DNA of 64,000 nt, taken from assembly GCF_032062135.1 (NCBI RefSeq), contig NC_092862.1:99174713-99238712 (forward strand), in the 5' to 3' direction. This document shows, piece after piece, positions 22,683 through 33,865 of the stretch. The stretch is from Pyxicephalus adspersus. Its lineage: Eukaryota > Chordata > Amphibia > Anura > Pyxicephalidae. Below the pieces are notes generated by a model. That model did no database searches and had not been told where the DNA came from. It was given only the letters and a program-made list of their open reading frames with translations. The translations under genes and the position numbers were made by a program. The stretch's first letter is position 1; each line of letters starts with the position of its first letter.

Positions 22683-23150
22683 ATTCCTAAAGAATGGATA
22701 TAAACTAAATAAAAAAAATCACAGCTGCCTTATTGATTCAGGATACAAAGCACAGACATGCCATTTGTATAGAGCCACAAGATATATATTAGATACAGCT
22801 CTATTGCCTACTGTTTAAGAGGTATTGTGCGTTGTTTTTTAACACCTAAGGCATAAAATGGGTGTGATGTTATAATATCTACACTGGTAAAAATGTTAGG
22901 GTCTGTGTTTGTTGGATTTCCTTACAGCATCAAAAGTCAGAGGAGACAGCAATAGGGACCTGTCAGAAATTTTAAGCCATAGCCATGCCAAATACCTAAA
23001 TATTGAAAAAGTTAAATTTCTAAAGGTTGGAGTACACATATAACAAGTGTAGAATTTCCTTCTTAAGCTCTAGTAACAAAAAAAGAAGCTGTATTTAGGT
23101 CCTCAGATATAAAACCTGAGAATAAAAGCATTTGACTATATAGAGTTATC
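22683..23150. other. No feature seen
   Basis: AT-rich spacer between the Tc1 relic and the L1 target duplication. Confidence 0.4.
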
Positions 23151-23887
23151 AATAAAATGTTTTAATTGGGAGTTCCGGGGGCGGGGTCGACCAAGGCAGA
23201 TGTGACTCAGCTCGGCTTCTTGGGGAAATTGAAAAACGGACCTTCTTATACTTCTTACCCGCTCTTCCAATGACCGGAGGAGCACCGGAGTTTCCCTGAA
23301 GACCGACCATCTGCGGGGGTGATCACAGGATTGGAGATCGCCGCCCACCACACACTTAGAGCCAGAGCTCCAGACTTGCACTGCACGCCACGAGGCAGAC
23401 GCTATCTTGCCTGATCGGCTGCAGTGTGAGGGCACCAGCACGGTACCACAGGAGTTACCAGGGCCAGACAGACAGAAACTGTCCCTGATAGAAGTAATAC
23501 AATAAAAGCTGATCCTGGGAACTTGGAACACGGCTGGAAGAGTAAGTGCTTGTTACTTCCCCCTTTCCTTTGGGTTTTAGAGTGGAAGCAGCGGCTTGAT
23601 TTTTACTTGGACACCCTACCACAGCTAAATGGGGCTATATTACTACCCTACATTCTATCCATCAGGTTGTACAAGAAAATTTGGAAATGTACTAAAATAC
23701 TCATCTGGGATAATCCACAAACAGCAATCTAAAACGTCAAAAGGCTCTCAGAAGTCCAGTGTTGCCTCGCTGTCATTCTCCCCATCCTCACCTGAATTAA
23801 TGCCCATGCAGAATTCTCAGGACTTATCCACCTCGGATTTAGAGGCATCCAGTTTCTTACATATAATTTGATAAAAAATTAAATACT

Positions 23888-24286
23888 TTACAGAATACAT
23901 TTGAAACAGCTCTAGCATATATTTCCTCTAACACTGTGAGCATTGTTGAATTGGAGCAGAGGGTGAGTGATCTAGAAGAACAGGCACTGGCAATGCAGGG
24001 CAAACTTACCACCCAAGCCACGCTGATTTCCTTGCTAGAAGAAAAAGCAGAAGACCTGGAAAATAAAAATAGGCGCTCCAATCTACGTATCGTTGGTGTC
24101 CCAGGGAATTGGAAAGGGCAGGATCCGAAAAAATTTATAACAATGAATATGTCACTGGCGCTTAATCTCACACCTCTTACCTTGCGGGCTTTGGAGCGTG
24201 CGCATCAAGTGGGCCAAGAACGACCAACGCAAAATCAGATACCCAGGCCAGTAATTGCTAAATTTTTTCATGCAATAGATAAATAA
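23888..24286 (+). pseudogene. L1 ORF1 protein remnant
   Basis: The frame from 23888 reads LQNTFETALAY, then from about 23936 ELEQRVSDLEEQ...LLEEKAEDLENKNRRSNLR, a coiled coil followed by the NRRSNLRIVGVP motif that opens the RNA-recognition domain of L1 ORF1p. The RAHQVGQ box follows near 24200. The frame stops at 24286, before the C-terminal domain is complete, and passes almost directly into ORF2 endonuclease sequence, showing an internal deletion. A Ser-rich piece at about 23725-23870 in another frame is probably the ORF1 N-terminus. ORF1p normally coats LINE RNA as a trimer; this copy cannot make one. Confidence 0.85.
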
Positions 24287-24311
24287 TGGTGGATGTGGCG
24301 GGCCAAAGGTA

Positions 24312-24722
24312 CTCACTTTAATTTATGCCCCCACTGGTAATTCAAACTCATTTTATGCATATCTAACACAAATAATTCTTCAGGAGAATTACTAGAACTT
24401 GATAGTGGCAGTAGACTTCAATGCCATAGTGGATAATGTTCCAGATTGGTCTAGTACAGCCCAAAAAATACCGGGGATGGCCTTAGCAGGATTTAGGCAC
24501 TTGATAACCCAGACAACTCTGGTTCATGCCTGGAGACGCCTTAATTTCAGAGAAAAAAGTTATACCTGGTATTCTAAGGCTCACATGTTTTATTCGAGGA
24601 TTGATAATATGTTAATTGATGAATCCTTACTCTCGAGAGTCACAGAGGCTTCTATAGCAGATTTTACTATATCGGATCGTGCCCTAGTAGTATTGGTTTT
24701 AGAGCTTCCACAGAGTCTGTAG
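24312..24722 (+). pseudogene. L1 ORF2 endonuclease, C-terminal half
   Basis: LTLIYAPTGNSNSFY (24312-24356) is followed, after a stop, by LIVAVDFNAIVD, the (G)DFN block of APE-type endonucleases. Next come YTWYSKAHMFYSRIDNML and ADFTISDRALVV, corresponding to the RIDY and SDH blocks. The catalytic H of SDH is R here, and the N-terminal half with the first catalytic residues is absent, so no nuclease activity is possible. Confidence 0.82.
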
Positions 24723-25189
24723 GATGTTTCAATTGAAGATTCCGACAACATTGATAGGCTCTTCTGAATTCTCAAAATATGTGAAATTTCAGTGGGCTAA
24801 CAGTCTTGATGACAATTTGGAGCATTGGGATATGACCATATTGCTCTGGTGTACTCTAAAAACTGGCATGAGGGGCCATTTCATGAACTATACTAAACGT
24901 AGGAGCACCTTACTGTGTACACAGACCTACAGAAAAAGGTAACTAGGGCCTGCAAAGCATTTTTGGAAAATGGTTCACAGGCAGCAAAATTGAAATGGCA
25001 GGAAATTGTAATTTGTTTCAACACCTATGTTGCCTCTAGAGTAGAAACACAACTTAGATACCAAAAACACAAGTTCTATTGGTGAGGCAACAAAGTGGGT
25101 TCTCTGCTAGCAAAATTGACTAAACCTCATGAGCCCAAATGTTATATTTCTAAGATTATTGACCCTAAATCCCGGGTGGCCCAGATTCC
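24723..25189 (+). pseudogene. L1 ORF2 linker region remnant
   Basis: FSKYVKFQWANSLDD and TGMRGHFMNYTKRR match the region between endonuclease and reverse transcriptase in L1/Tx1-like ORF2 (the LRGxxIxYxxxxK block). Several stops and frameshifts. It ends where hAT-derived sequence begins at about 25190. Confidence 0.6.
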
Positions 25190-25630
25190 CAATCAGCTGT
25201 GACCGCAGGCGCACTGAACTCATATGACCTCTCAATGGAGAATTTCACGTGCAGGGCGCAGGGCACGTACCTTCAATCAGCTGTGACTTGTACCTGGGCT
25301 GTACTTATCCTTGAAAAGTACAGCCCCGGGACCGTGCGAACCTGGACCGTGGGAACCTGTAATCACAGTTGATTGGGGGCACTTGCCTCCAATCAGCTGT
25401 GACTTGTACCTGGGCTGTACTTATTATTGATAAGTACGACCCAGGGACTGTGTGAACCTGGACTGTGGGAACCTGGGGTCACAGCTGATTGGAGGCACGT
25501 GGGTGTTGACTTTAACACGCGGGGGTTGACTTTAATGGTGTTCGAATTCGACGTTCGATCACCCAAACAAAATCGGCCTATTCGATCGAATAGCCATTGA
25601 ATCGAATAGTGAGATATTTGACCAACACTA
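25190..25630 (+). mobile_element. hAT MITE copy (TAGTGTTG family) inside the LINE, left end missing
   Basis: The right end reads GTGAGATATTTGACCAACACTA, matching the right end of the 15048 element, and the subterminal ATTCGAATTCGACGTTCGATC is shared. The left part contains two tandem copies of an AATCAGCTGTGACTTGTACC-type block (about 25275 and 25390). No left TAGTGTTG terminus and no duplication of the ATGATGTG that follows the right end, so the left end and some LINE sequence were lost together. LINE coding resumes at 25631. Confidence 0.8.
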
Positions 25631-26600
25631 ATGATGTGGCACCCCTCCTAACAGAGGTGTATAATGACATACTCCAACAACATGCCCCCTTCCCAGATTT
25701 TAATGAAGCGCATACAATACTGATACAATACTGATACTCCTAAGGAGGGCAGGGACCTTACTTTAGTCTAGTCCTTTAGACCGATACCACTTTTAATTGC
25801 GATTATAAAATTCTGGTTAATGGCTAGCAGACTCCAACAATTTTTACCATCCCTGTTGACCAAACATCAACTAGGATTTGTGCTTGGTAGACACTCAATG
25901 ATAGAAGTCCATACTGCCATTGCAGCGACAGTATCAGCAATTGACCCCAAATCCCCGAAAAATATGTTACTAGGACGGGACGCTATACATACCCAAACCT
26001 AGGACCAGCCTTCTGACCATCCTGAGCCTTTTAACCCAATATGGGTCAGCATCTGGATACTCTGTTAACCTAGACAAATCCAAGGCTCTGTCTAACCGTG
26101 TTAGACCCAAGTGGGGTTCTTTATATCCAGTTGTTTGGTGCAAGGAAAAACTGCAATATTTGGATGTCCAAATCACAAAGAAACCAAAAATATATAGTGC
26201 TAATATTAAGCCGCTCTGGAATGTTATTAAAACTCAACTGCAAAAATGGTCTTACCATTTACCAAGATAGATGAAGTCTATGTTAGCTATAAACCAATTT
26301 AGAATTATGAGGAGAGGCAAACCGGATTAGGTAGATGGAGAACTTACCTTCCGTCTAGGACACCAACAGAAATTTTTTCTATTGTAGGGCCTGCAAGGCT
26401 CTTACCTTTTCCATTTATAGAGGGAGGTATTTCAATTTTTCCATGGAGCCTATGTCTCCCCCTTGTCGCTTGTTCCAAATGGGCCTGAATGAGTTCCCCA
26501 GATATTTGAAATGTGGTGCAGCTAAGGGGGATTCGTAACATGTGTTCTGTAGATGTCCTCTCATTAAAAGATTCTGGAGGTGACATTCCTCCCACTGTCC
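25631..26600 (+). pseudogene. L1 ORF2 reverse transcriptase and C-terminal remnants
   Basis: After the hAT the frame reads NDVAPLLTEVYNDILQQHAP. Then, from about 25820, MASRLQQFLPSLLTKHQLGF leads to GRHS, the RT block with QxGFxxGR. The catalytic YADD segment is not visible and appears deleted. LNLDKSKAL-like and YLDVQITKK blocks lie at about 26060-26180. Finally CGAAKGDS, a stop, and HVFCRCPLIKRFW (26515-26575) form the C-terminal zinc knuckle. Several frameshifts separate these. The order of blocks is that of L1/Tx1-clade ORF2. Confidence 0.82.
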
Positions 26601-27184
26601 CCAATGTGGGCTTTGTTTGGAGTTTCATTCAAACAAGTTCAGATAGCGAACAAGTTGCGGCAAATTCCTCACAATTATATCTATGGTAGGCAAGAAGGCA
26701 ATTATACATAAGTTGATAAGTAAGGAACCTCCTACCCTTTGCCTATTTTCAGAAAAATTAAGATATGTTTTTCAATTGGACTGGGTAAGGGCTGCTATTA
26801 ATAAATAATCAAAAGTACAATCCTTTTTTGAACTGTGGGAATCATTTATAACTATACTACCACTGGAAACTAGAAAACGAACAATATCAACCTTTGACTA
26901 AACCTCCTGGTATGTTTACAGGTTATTGGATAATGTGCCAGTTGTTCTGTAAAAGAATTTGTAAAGAATCACAATTGCAATGAAGTGTTCTTTATTTAAA
27001 CAATTGAATGAATACATTAATTGCTGAGCAATTTTGAGTATACGACCATACCTTTGATTTGTTCATCCGTTTGTTTTGTACCTTGCTGTTAATTTATTAT
27101 GCTATATTAATACTGATTATTTGTTAATTCCTCTGTTGAAAAAATAATTATAAACAATCAAAAAAAAATAAAATGTTTTAATTG

Positions 27185-27628
27185 TTGCCAATTTTTCACT
27201 GTTTACTCTAACACTGTCACTACCGAAATGTCTTCTTTTGACAGGGAGATCTACTTAACCTTTCCCAAATAAGCAGAAACACATCTCTTAATGGCATGTT
27301 TATCCTTCAACACCAGTTTCTGATTGGCAACTGTAAATTACTGATAGAAATTTTAAATTGCTCACCTTATCATTAACCCCTTAATTAAACTTTTAGCTGT
27401 AAGAATGAAAACATTTGACTGCTCCTACTAATTGAGAATCAATCAGTGACATAGTTATTACAATATTTATTATGGTTATTATTACCTAGTATTCATATTC
27501 CCCTGACATATTACGCAGCATATTATTCACAAAGTCCATGATCATCTCAATCATTGTAAATTGCTGACTCAGCATTTCATTGTTTTCTCTCTGCGTTTAT
27601 TAGACTAATAATGCAGTTTCTTTAACAC
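27185..27628. other. Mostly featureless; possible diverged L2-like tail at 27481-27560
   Basis: ATTACCTAGTATTCATATTC then GACATATTACGCAGC...CACAAAGTCCATGATCA resembles the low-coordinate end of the L2-like fragment at 4403. It is too diverged and short for a firm call. Confidence 0.35.
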
Positions 27629-27830
27629 TTAAAGTGGAACTTTTAGTTATCAATACTTATTACATTCCAGAAAAGCCCCTTCTGCTCATGCCTGAGCCCT
27701 CAGCCTCCTATGATTTGTGACGTATGTATCCCAGGAGGCTGAGGGGTTCTCATACAGTCTTTACTGCATGGCAGGTAAAAAAGAAGAGATGGAGTCCTAC
27801 CTGGAAAATTAAAAAAAAAAGTATTAAAAA
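27629..27830. mobile_element. MITE-like repeat with TGACGT hairpin (partial)
   Basis: Starts TTAAAGTGGAACTTTTAG, a common frog-repeat end in my memory. It contains a hairpin with arms GAGCCCTCAGCCTCCT and AGGAGGCTGAGGGGTTC at about 27694-27750. The loop side reads TTGTGACGTATGTATCCC. The same hairpin type occurs twice in the element at 33866-34318. No matching right terminus was found. Confidence 0.5.
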
Positions 27831-28579
27831 AAATTACTTACTTTAAAAACTTTTTTCCTAGTATCTTCCCTTCTTTCCTAATTTTACTTCTTTCTGTTTT
27901 GGTTTCTTTTATACCTTACAGTGCTATGCCAACTCTTTGAAATTACAGTTCATATGAAGTACTATGCTGTTTTCAACCATGATTATTGTAACCAATGTTC
28001 ATAATTGGCTACTGGACTATTGCTTAGTTCATGTCACCCCATTTTTTTTTACCTTTGTGTACTTTTATGCTATATGTTTATTTCTTAGATTTTTGGAATT
28101 CTTCCACATATCATAAATAAAAATGGTAAAAAAATACAAACAATTGTAGCTGAAAGGCTGTTAAAGTCTGAAAAATGTTTACAACATAAATAAAAATGAG
28201 TTTTTGATGAGTTTTGTGTAATTATTGTGTGCATGGTATATGGCCACAACTAATAATGCATTTCGCTTTGGACCTAAGTGGAGTGTACTCCTCCCATTTT
28301 TAGTGTCTGTATCATTCAACTTTCATTATCTTTGTCGGTTCAATTTGGACCTTAATAACACTGAACATCTGGGTCCTGATGGCTAGATGAACATATACAC
28401 TCACTAAGATTGTTATGGGCTGAGCTATGAAGGCAACGTAATTATCCCTGGAATTTTATGCATATGGGATTGCATATGTGATTGCAGCACCTCTCCTTGA
28501 ACCTCCTCCATCCAGGATAAAGTAGTGGTGAAGCTGTATATATGGTACTTACCTCATTTCTGCAAACATACACTGTTTC
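27831..28579. other. No feature seen
   Basis: AT-rich. Positions 28270-28560 may belong to the same repeat as the hammerhead-like motif that follows, but no boundary is visible. Confidence 0.3.
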
Positions 28580-28612
28580 CTGATGAAGCGGATTAATATC
28601 TGTGAAACACAC
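28580..28612 (+). ncRNA. Second hammerhead-ribozyme-like motif (candidate)
   Basis: CTGATGA, then a stem-loop CGGAT-TAAT-ATCTG, then GAAAC. As in the motif at 20431 there is an extra A after the core. Stem III and the cleavage site are not convincing. About 180 bases downstream an AATAAA signal (about 28782) may mark the 3' end of the parent retroelement. Confidence 0.22.
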
Positions 28613-28954
28613 TGAAACTCTTAAGATTTACATCCTACATTCATTGTATGCCCCTGTACTATTACTGTATATGTAAGATTTACCTATATATATTTTTCTT
28701 GTGAGTTGTACAATTGAATATGTATATTTGGAGGTATGTTTTTATATTTGTCTTTATTATGTCTTTTAAAATAATCACTCAAATAAAAATGGTTTTCATT
28801 CCATAATCATTGTTTGCTGCCTTAAAAGTCCCTATAGAATTCTCTCTCTGTACCATTTTGACAACTAAATGTTTAGCAGAAAGTTAGATTCCCCATTTTT
28901 TAAATAGAGCTCATAGTCTTAGTCTCTCATAGTGTAGTGATACTGTAGCATTAT
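28613..28954. other. AT-rich tail of an unclassified repeat
   Basis: TA-rich sequence with CAAATAAAAATGGTTTTCAT near 28780, which looks like the end of a retroelement but has no coding part. Confidence 0.3.
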
Positions 28955-28958
28955 TTAA

Positions 28959-29509
28959 CCTCCCTAGCGGTACGTTTTTCCGGTTTTATATGTCTAAAAG
29001 CGGTACATTGTTTTTCTTGAAAATTTATTTTACTTTAGTGTAATAAAGTTTGAAACACAAAATCATTCAAAAACAATAATTTTAATATATTAAAAAAATC
29101 TATATTTAAAAAAAAAAATTTAATAAAAAAAAAAAATACATATTATACTTATACTATTATACATACTGTAAAATAAATGTTCTTGAAAACAATGTACTGC
29201 TTTTACACAAAAAAATCCAATTTATTGCATTTAATACAGTTATTTTGTATTGAATGCAATACAAATGGATTTTGAATTTCCCGCCCCACCCGGCCGGGAC
29301 GTGCACACGCACCGACATCACCGAGAACTCCCCTGGTGACTTATTGAAGCAGAAGCAGGAAGAAGATAGAAGACAGAGATCGCGACACTGGACGGCGCGG
29401 GACCCCGGCGGATCAGGTAAGCACTCTATTTACTAACCTTCCCTAGGTGTTCTAACCCCGAGTGTGACTAAGGGGTTACCACTTGTAGCAACTTTTACCG
29501 CTAGGGAGG
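28959..29509. mobile_element. piggyBac-like MITE with TTAA target duplication
   Basis: CCTCCCTAGCGGTA at the left end is exactly inverted as TACCGCTAGGGAGG at the right. TTAA flanks both sides (28955-28958 and 29510-29513), the piggyBac signature. The left interior is a long AT-rich block with A-tracts. The right third is GC-rich, with GAATTTCCCGCCCCACCCGG, CACGCACCGACATCACCGAG and GGCGCGGGACCCCGGCGG, ending in AACCCCGAGTGTGACTAAGG, the complement of the subterminal motif of the 14943 repeat. It carries no transposase and is intact at both ends, so it could have been mobile. Confidence 0.9.
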
Positions 29510-29513
29510 TTAA

Positions 29514-32133
29514 AGAACACTCTTTTGACCTCAATATCTACGTCTGAATTTTACGAGCATGCCAATAATGGTGTGTTGTCAGTGGTGATTGTTTATTATC
29601 AAGCAAAAATAAGATGAACAATAGACATAAGCCTAATGTTTGGTAGTATTCTTTTACTTTGAGAAATAAAAAACTCGTAATACAAACAATTTAATATTAC
29701 AGAGGCTGCTCTACTGGGTGTATTGACCTTTTTTAATCATGTTGCAAATCAATCTCATAACTTTATCTTTTGTGCAACATGTTATAACTAGAATACGAAA
29801 TGCTAAATTAATTCACAGTATTGTTTTGAGGAAATTACAACACACAATGGAATTACTTCCTAAAGAGGTTGTTCCCTTAGCAAACTTGATGTTAGTAAAA
29901 CAGGTAAAACATTGCTCACTTTGACTGCCCATGTATGTACAAGGGATAGTACAAAACAGGACGTTTTCTTATTAATGCATTGCTGAAGTTCAAATTTGCC
30001 AGGTTATATGCTTTAAATCATCCACATGATGAGTGTTTAATATGAAATGGTCATGTTTGTAAAGCAGTGAAAGTAAATAATTCAAAATTAGAGATCTGTG
30101 TAAACACATAAGCATTTGTAGAGATTCATTGGTACAGTAGTAGAAATGATTCTGTCCCTCCTAGTCACACCCTACTAGTTCTACACGGACTGATATCCAC
30201 TGTGACGGTTGGTGATAGCAGTGGTCAATCTATACATGAGTATCTGTTAGAAATGGCATCTAGATAATTTTGATGAAAGAAATCTAGCCTCATGTGACAA
30301 TGCCATCCTTTTTGATGCCAATCTATTGAGGACATGAAACAAAGAATTTGATTTAGTTTAGTAATTATAATTAATAAGGCTCATATTAGGTAAGCTGTCA
30401 TGATTATATCAGTTCAAGAAAATCTCCTGAAGTATTGTGCTGGGAATAGCTTGATATTATCCTAGTTTATGTTTCCATTCAATTTTAGAAACAACACCCT
30501 CCTACAAATTTACTTATTTTTTGTTATGTAAGACTAAATACATGGAAGCTAGGACATCATGAACAACCCAACAAACATACATGACTAATATGCAGATTAC
30601 ATAGTATGTACTTTTCTAACATGCCATTTAGAGGAGCAGATTAGTAACTCTGCTTGTGTAAACTTGAAAAAAGTACAAAGAAATTGTGTGAATGTTTGCA
30701 AATCAAAAGTGTCCCTGTGTAATCCTTATTATGCCTTCAAAAAACATCTCATCAGGACAGATAGAAAACCTTCAGGTAATAGTGTGCTGTGATAAATTGC
30801 ACCATTTTACTTTTTAATGTCTAACTTTTTAATGGCTCCCCACAAAACTGTCATAATACATTGATAATGACATTGCAATTTCCTGTAGAAAACAGAAGTG
30901 ACACGACTATGGACCATCGATATAAAGTTCTGCAGAATATGTCAGCACCATATAAATGGATACAAAAACACACATATTACCAATAATATAGATTTATTTA
31001 TAGTGTTTAAATCACACCTATAATATTATTAACCAGACTTATAGTTTATAATATTGTTGGTACAACTTTGTAAGGAATAGGATAAGAGTAATAGCTATGA
31101 GGATGTAATGTGAACCTAAAACAAGTTTCCTTCATCCAATGGCACCTGGTGGGTAGGTGGTATGTAAATTTCTTTAAAATGTCCCCTACTATATGGGTAA
31201 AAAAATTACTATATTTTAGCACAGCAGTAGCCATGTCTTTGATTTAGTGTGAATAATATTTTTATGCATAACATGAGGAAAATTAACCCTTTAAATAAAT
31301 CAGTTGCATTAGCACAAAAACAGCATTACAGTACAATATGTTGAGATTATTAATTTGATGGATTTGGTTTATTAAAAACTCATTAAACAAAGTTAGTCTT
31401 AATGGAAAGGGTATACTGGCAAAAAGTCATTAAATATATGTATTTAATATATTTTCAGTATAAAGGGAAATGAAAATATAATTATACTATAATATGTATT
31501 TAATGCTTATTCTTTTATTCTAAGAAAACAGCAATAAAATGCAAAATTATTATATTTTTTACAATTGCTGTTAGGGAAAATATTTAACAACTAAATTATT
31601 TAGGAGATATCATTCAGTAGAATTAGGAAATTAAATTAGGTAATTTTTTACTATTTTAGTATTACCTTTAGTGTTGCATTGTGTCCTTCAGATGTGAAAG
31701 CTGAGAAATCTGTGACTTTGGGGCTTTTTGGTATAATCATACTTATGCTTGCAACAAAAAAAAGTTTAAGTAGTGTTGAAAGCATGGACCAGTCTCTCCA
31801 TGTTGTTTCAAAAATTTTATAAAATGGTAATGTTTTAATTCTTGTCAGCAGGAGAATTCCTATTCTTTCCAGTTCTATCTGAAACTAGAAAACAAAAATA
31901 TTTTGGTATGACATATATTTTAGAGCAAAATAACAAGTAGACTTATATGTCTAAAAAATAGCAACAGCTAGGAATGCTTATTATGTAACAATACAAATGG
32001 TATACAATGAATACTATACAGCCACAATTTTATTATGGATCTTGATTGTTAACATATAAATAACATACAAAGAAATTTAATTATTGTGTATGCATGACAC
32101 TTGTCCTCTGGAACCTGTGAGTCGTAAGGGCAA

Positions 32134-32138
<5 letters not shown>
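29514..32138. other. No feature seen in about 2.6 kb
   Basis: AT-rich DNA with no repeat ends, coding similarity or tandem structure I can support. The best short frames (29739-29924 plus, 31046-31234 minus) have no motif. Confidence 0.4.
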
Positions 32139-32169
<31 letters not shown>

Positions 32170-32192
32170 AATAATAATAATAATAATAATAA
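32139..32192. repeat. (TA)n then (TAA)n microsatellite
   Basis: About 13 TA units followed by about 9 ATA/TAA units, a compound microsatellite. Confidence 0.95.
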
Positions 32193-32875
32193 AAAATACG
32201 AATATTATAATGTTAAAAATATTTTTTTTTTAGAAACAGTTTATTTCGCAGCTACTGCACACTTCTGCACACTCCTACACACAAAGTAGATAAAGCCTAA
32301 AACCAAAACAAGTCTTTGAAGAACCATAAATCTATGATGGAAAGAAGTCAGAAACAGGAGAAATGGAAAAATGACTTATTTTGAATCTTCTGTCACTGTG
32401 TAGTATTCCTCAGTATTATGGAAAATCAATCTAAAAGCTAGCTGTCTTAAACACTTCCTTTCAACCATTCATTTGTTAAATTGTCAGAACTCATCAATAG
32501 TCCTTGAAGCAGTGGTGTGTTTATAGTGATGTTGGTCTCCTAAAGCATAATAAATTTGTGGTTGCATAAACATGAATTTGAAAAGTAAGGATAGGGAATT
32601 GGCACTGTAAAGGCAAATGAAAGGTTTGGGGGATATGTAATTTATAATAAAAAGTAGTGAAGTCAAATAGAGTGATTTTAAACATTTCATAACCAGGATG
32701 ATTATTATGGCAGTAGTTTATTTTTCCTTAACTTAATTGTGCTTTAGGATGTCATAACAGTTATACCAATCAGGCATATAGGGCTTATTCTTACACAGAC
32801 TTTCTAAAAATAAATGTAGCCATAGGTAGAAATGTCTTTTTAAAACAAATTAGCCTTTCTGCTTGGGGATTTATA
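32193..32875. other. No feature seen
   Basis: AT-rich spacer before the Tc1 end. Confidence 0.4.
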
Positions 32876-32877
32876 TA

Positions 32878-33640
32878 CAGTTAGGTCCATAAATATTTGG
32901 ACAGAGACAACTTTTATTGTTTTCTAATTTTTTTCTGTACATTACCACAATTAATTTTAAATGAAAAAACACAGATGCAGTTGAGCTGCAAATTTTCAGC
33001 TATAATTCAGTGGGTTGAACAAAAAGATTGCATAAAAATGTGAGGAACTAAAGCCTTTTTCTTAACACAATATCTGATTTTTTTTTTTTGCAAGAAATTA
33101 TTTTTGTATTAACTTGATAACACTGTTTCTGCAGCTGCAGCCCACAAGCATCCCGAATACAATAGGTTTTCCTGAGTCTAATTTCATTAATCCAGGTATC
33201 ACATAAGGGAAAGTTGTCATTGTGTTTTGCAATTACCTCAAAAAGTCGACAGTCAATTTAAAAACATGTTTACAGAAAAACAGCATTGTATTTTCAACTT
33301 TTTCCTTTGAGATGTGAACATGTCCCAGAGCTTAACAATTAACTCAATATTCAACGTTCAAACATTTCAATACAATTTGCCACTGAAGTTGAAATATGGA
33401 TAAGCAAATTGAAATTGTGTGATTTCACCCATTCATTCCAAAACAAACATGACTGACTCTAGGAAAGAGAAATTTGATCAATACACCACATGCAGACATT
33501 AAGCTAGGACTGTGTTATGGCAATGGATCAAAATGGCCAAGAATGAAATTCTCTCAGATAAGTGATGCCAAGATCAAAGAAAAAATGTTTGTGGGACCTC
33601 AGTTTGATACAAATAAATACATTTGAACAAAAAAAAAAAA
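32878..33640 (+). mobile_element. Tc1-like transposon, 5' end and decayed body
   Basis: A TA dinucleotide (32876-32877) is followed by CAGTTAGGTCCATAAATATT, then TGGACAG and, further on, CTGTACATTACCACAATTAA and TTCAGTGGGTTGAACAAAA. I recognise these as the 5' part of a Tc1 family common in fish and frogs. The match is good to about 33060 and fades afterwards. The complementary right terminus was not seen, and no transposase can be read, so the right boundary is a guess. Confidence 0.75.
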
Positions 33641-33865
33641 ACTGAAAAGCTGTTTGGCAGTTCTTTTATCAGTATATTTCTGACATAATGAACAGTGCAA
33701 GTGGAGTTACAATATGCTTGCTAACTTCTGCTAGACCCTTAGGAAGGTTGCTCCTGAGGCCATGTAGAGCAGATAAACATACGTTCTACCTTCTTAATAA
33801 GTCATTCTGACCATGCTGTAAAAACTTTAAAAATACAAAAAGTATAAAGATAAAATGTGTGTCAT

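Larger units (their letters stand above)
23151..27184 (+). mobile_element. L1/Tx1-like LINE, both ends present, internally deleted; includes 18-bp target duplications
   Basis: AATAAAATGTTTTAATTG occurs exactly at 23151-23168 and 27167-27184, an 18-bp target-site duplication. The element runs from 23169 (GGAGTTCCGGGGGCGGGGTC, a GC-rich 5' UTR) to a short A-tract at 27160-27167 after ACAATC. It contains, in order, the 5' UTR, a broken ORF1, the late part of the endonuclease, pieces of reverse transcriptase and the C-terminal zinc knuckle. At about 4 kb including a hAT insertion it is well short of a full L1, and the ORF1/ORF2 junction region is missing. The A-rich start of the duplication fits L1-endonuclease TT|AAAA-type cutting. 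A full 5' end with a gutted middle is less usual than simple 5' truncation. Confidence 0.92.

Noticed and set aside
23136..23531. 131-codon minus-strand open frame
   Set aside because: Antisense of the GC-rich L1 5' UTR.
32876..33640. Complete Tc1 element
   Set aside because: No right inverted terminus and no readable transposase, so only the 5' end is claimed.
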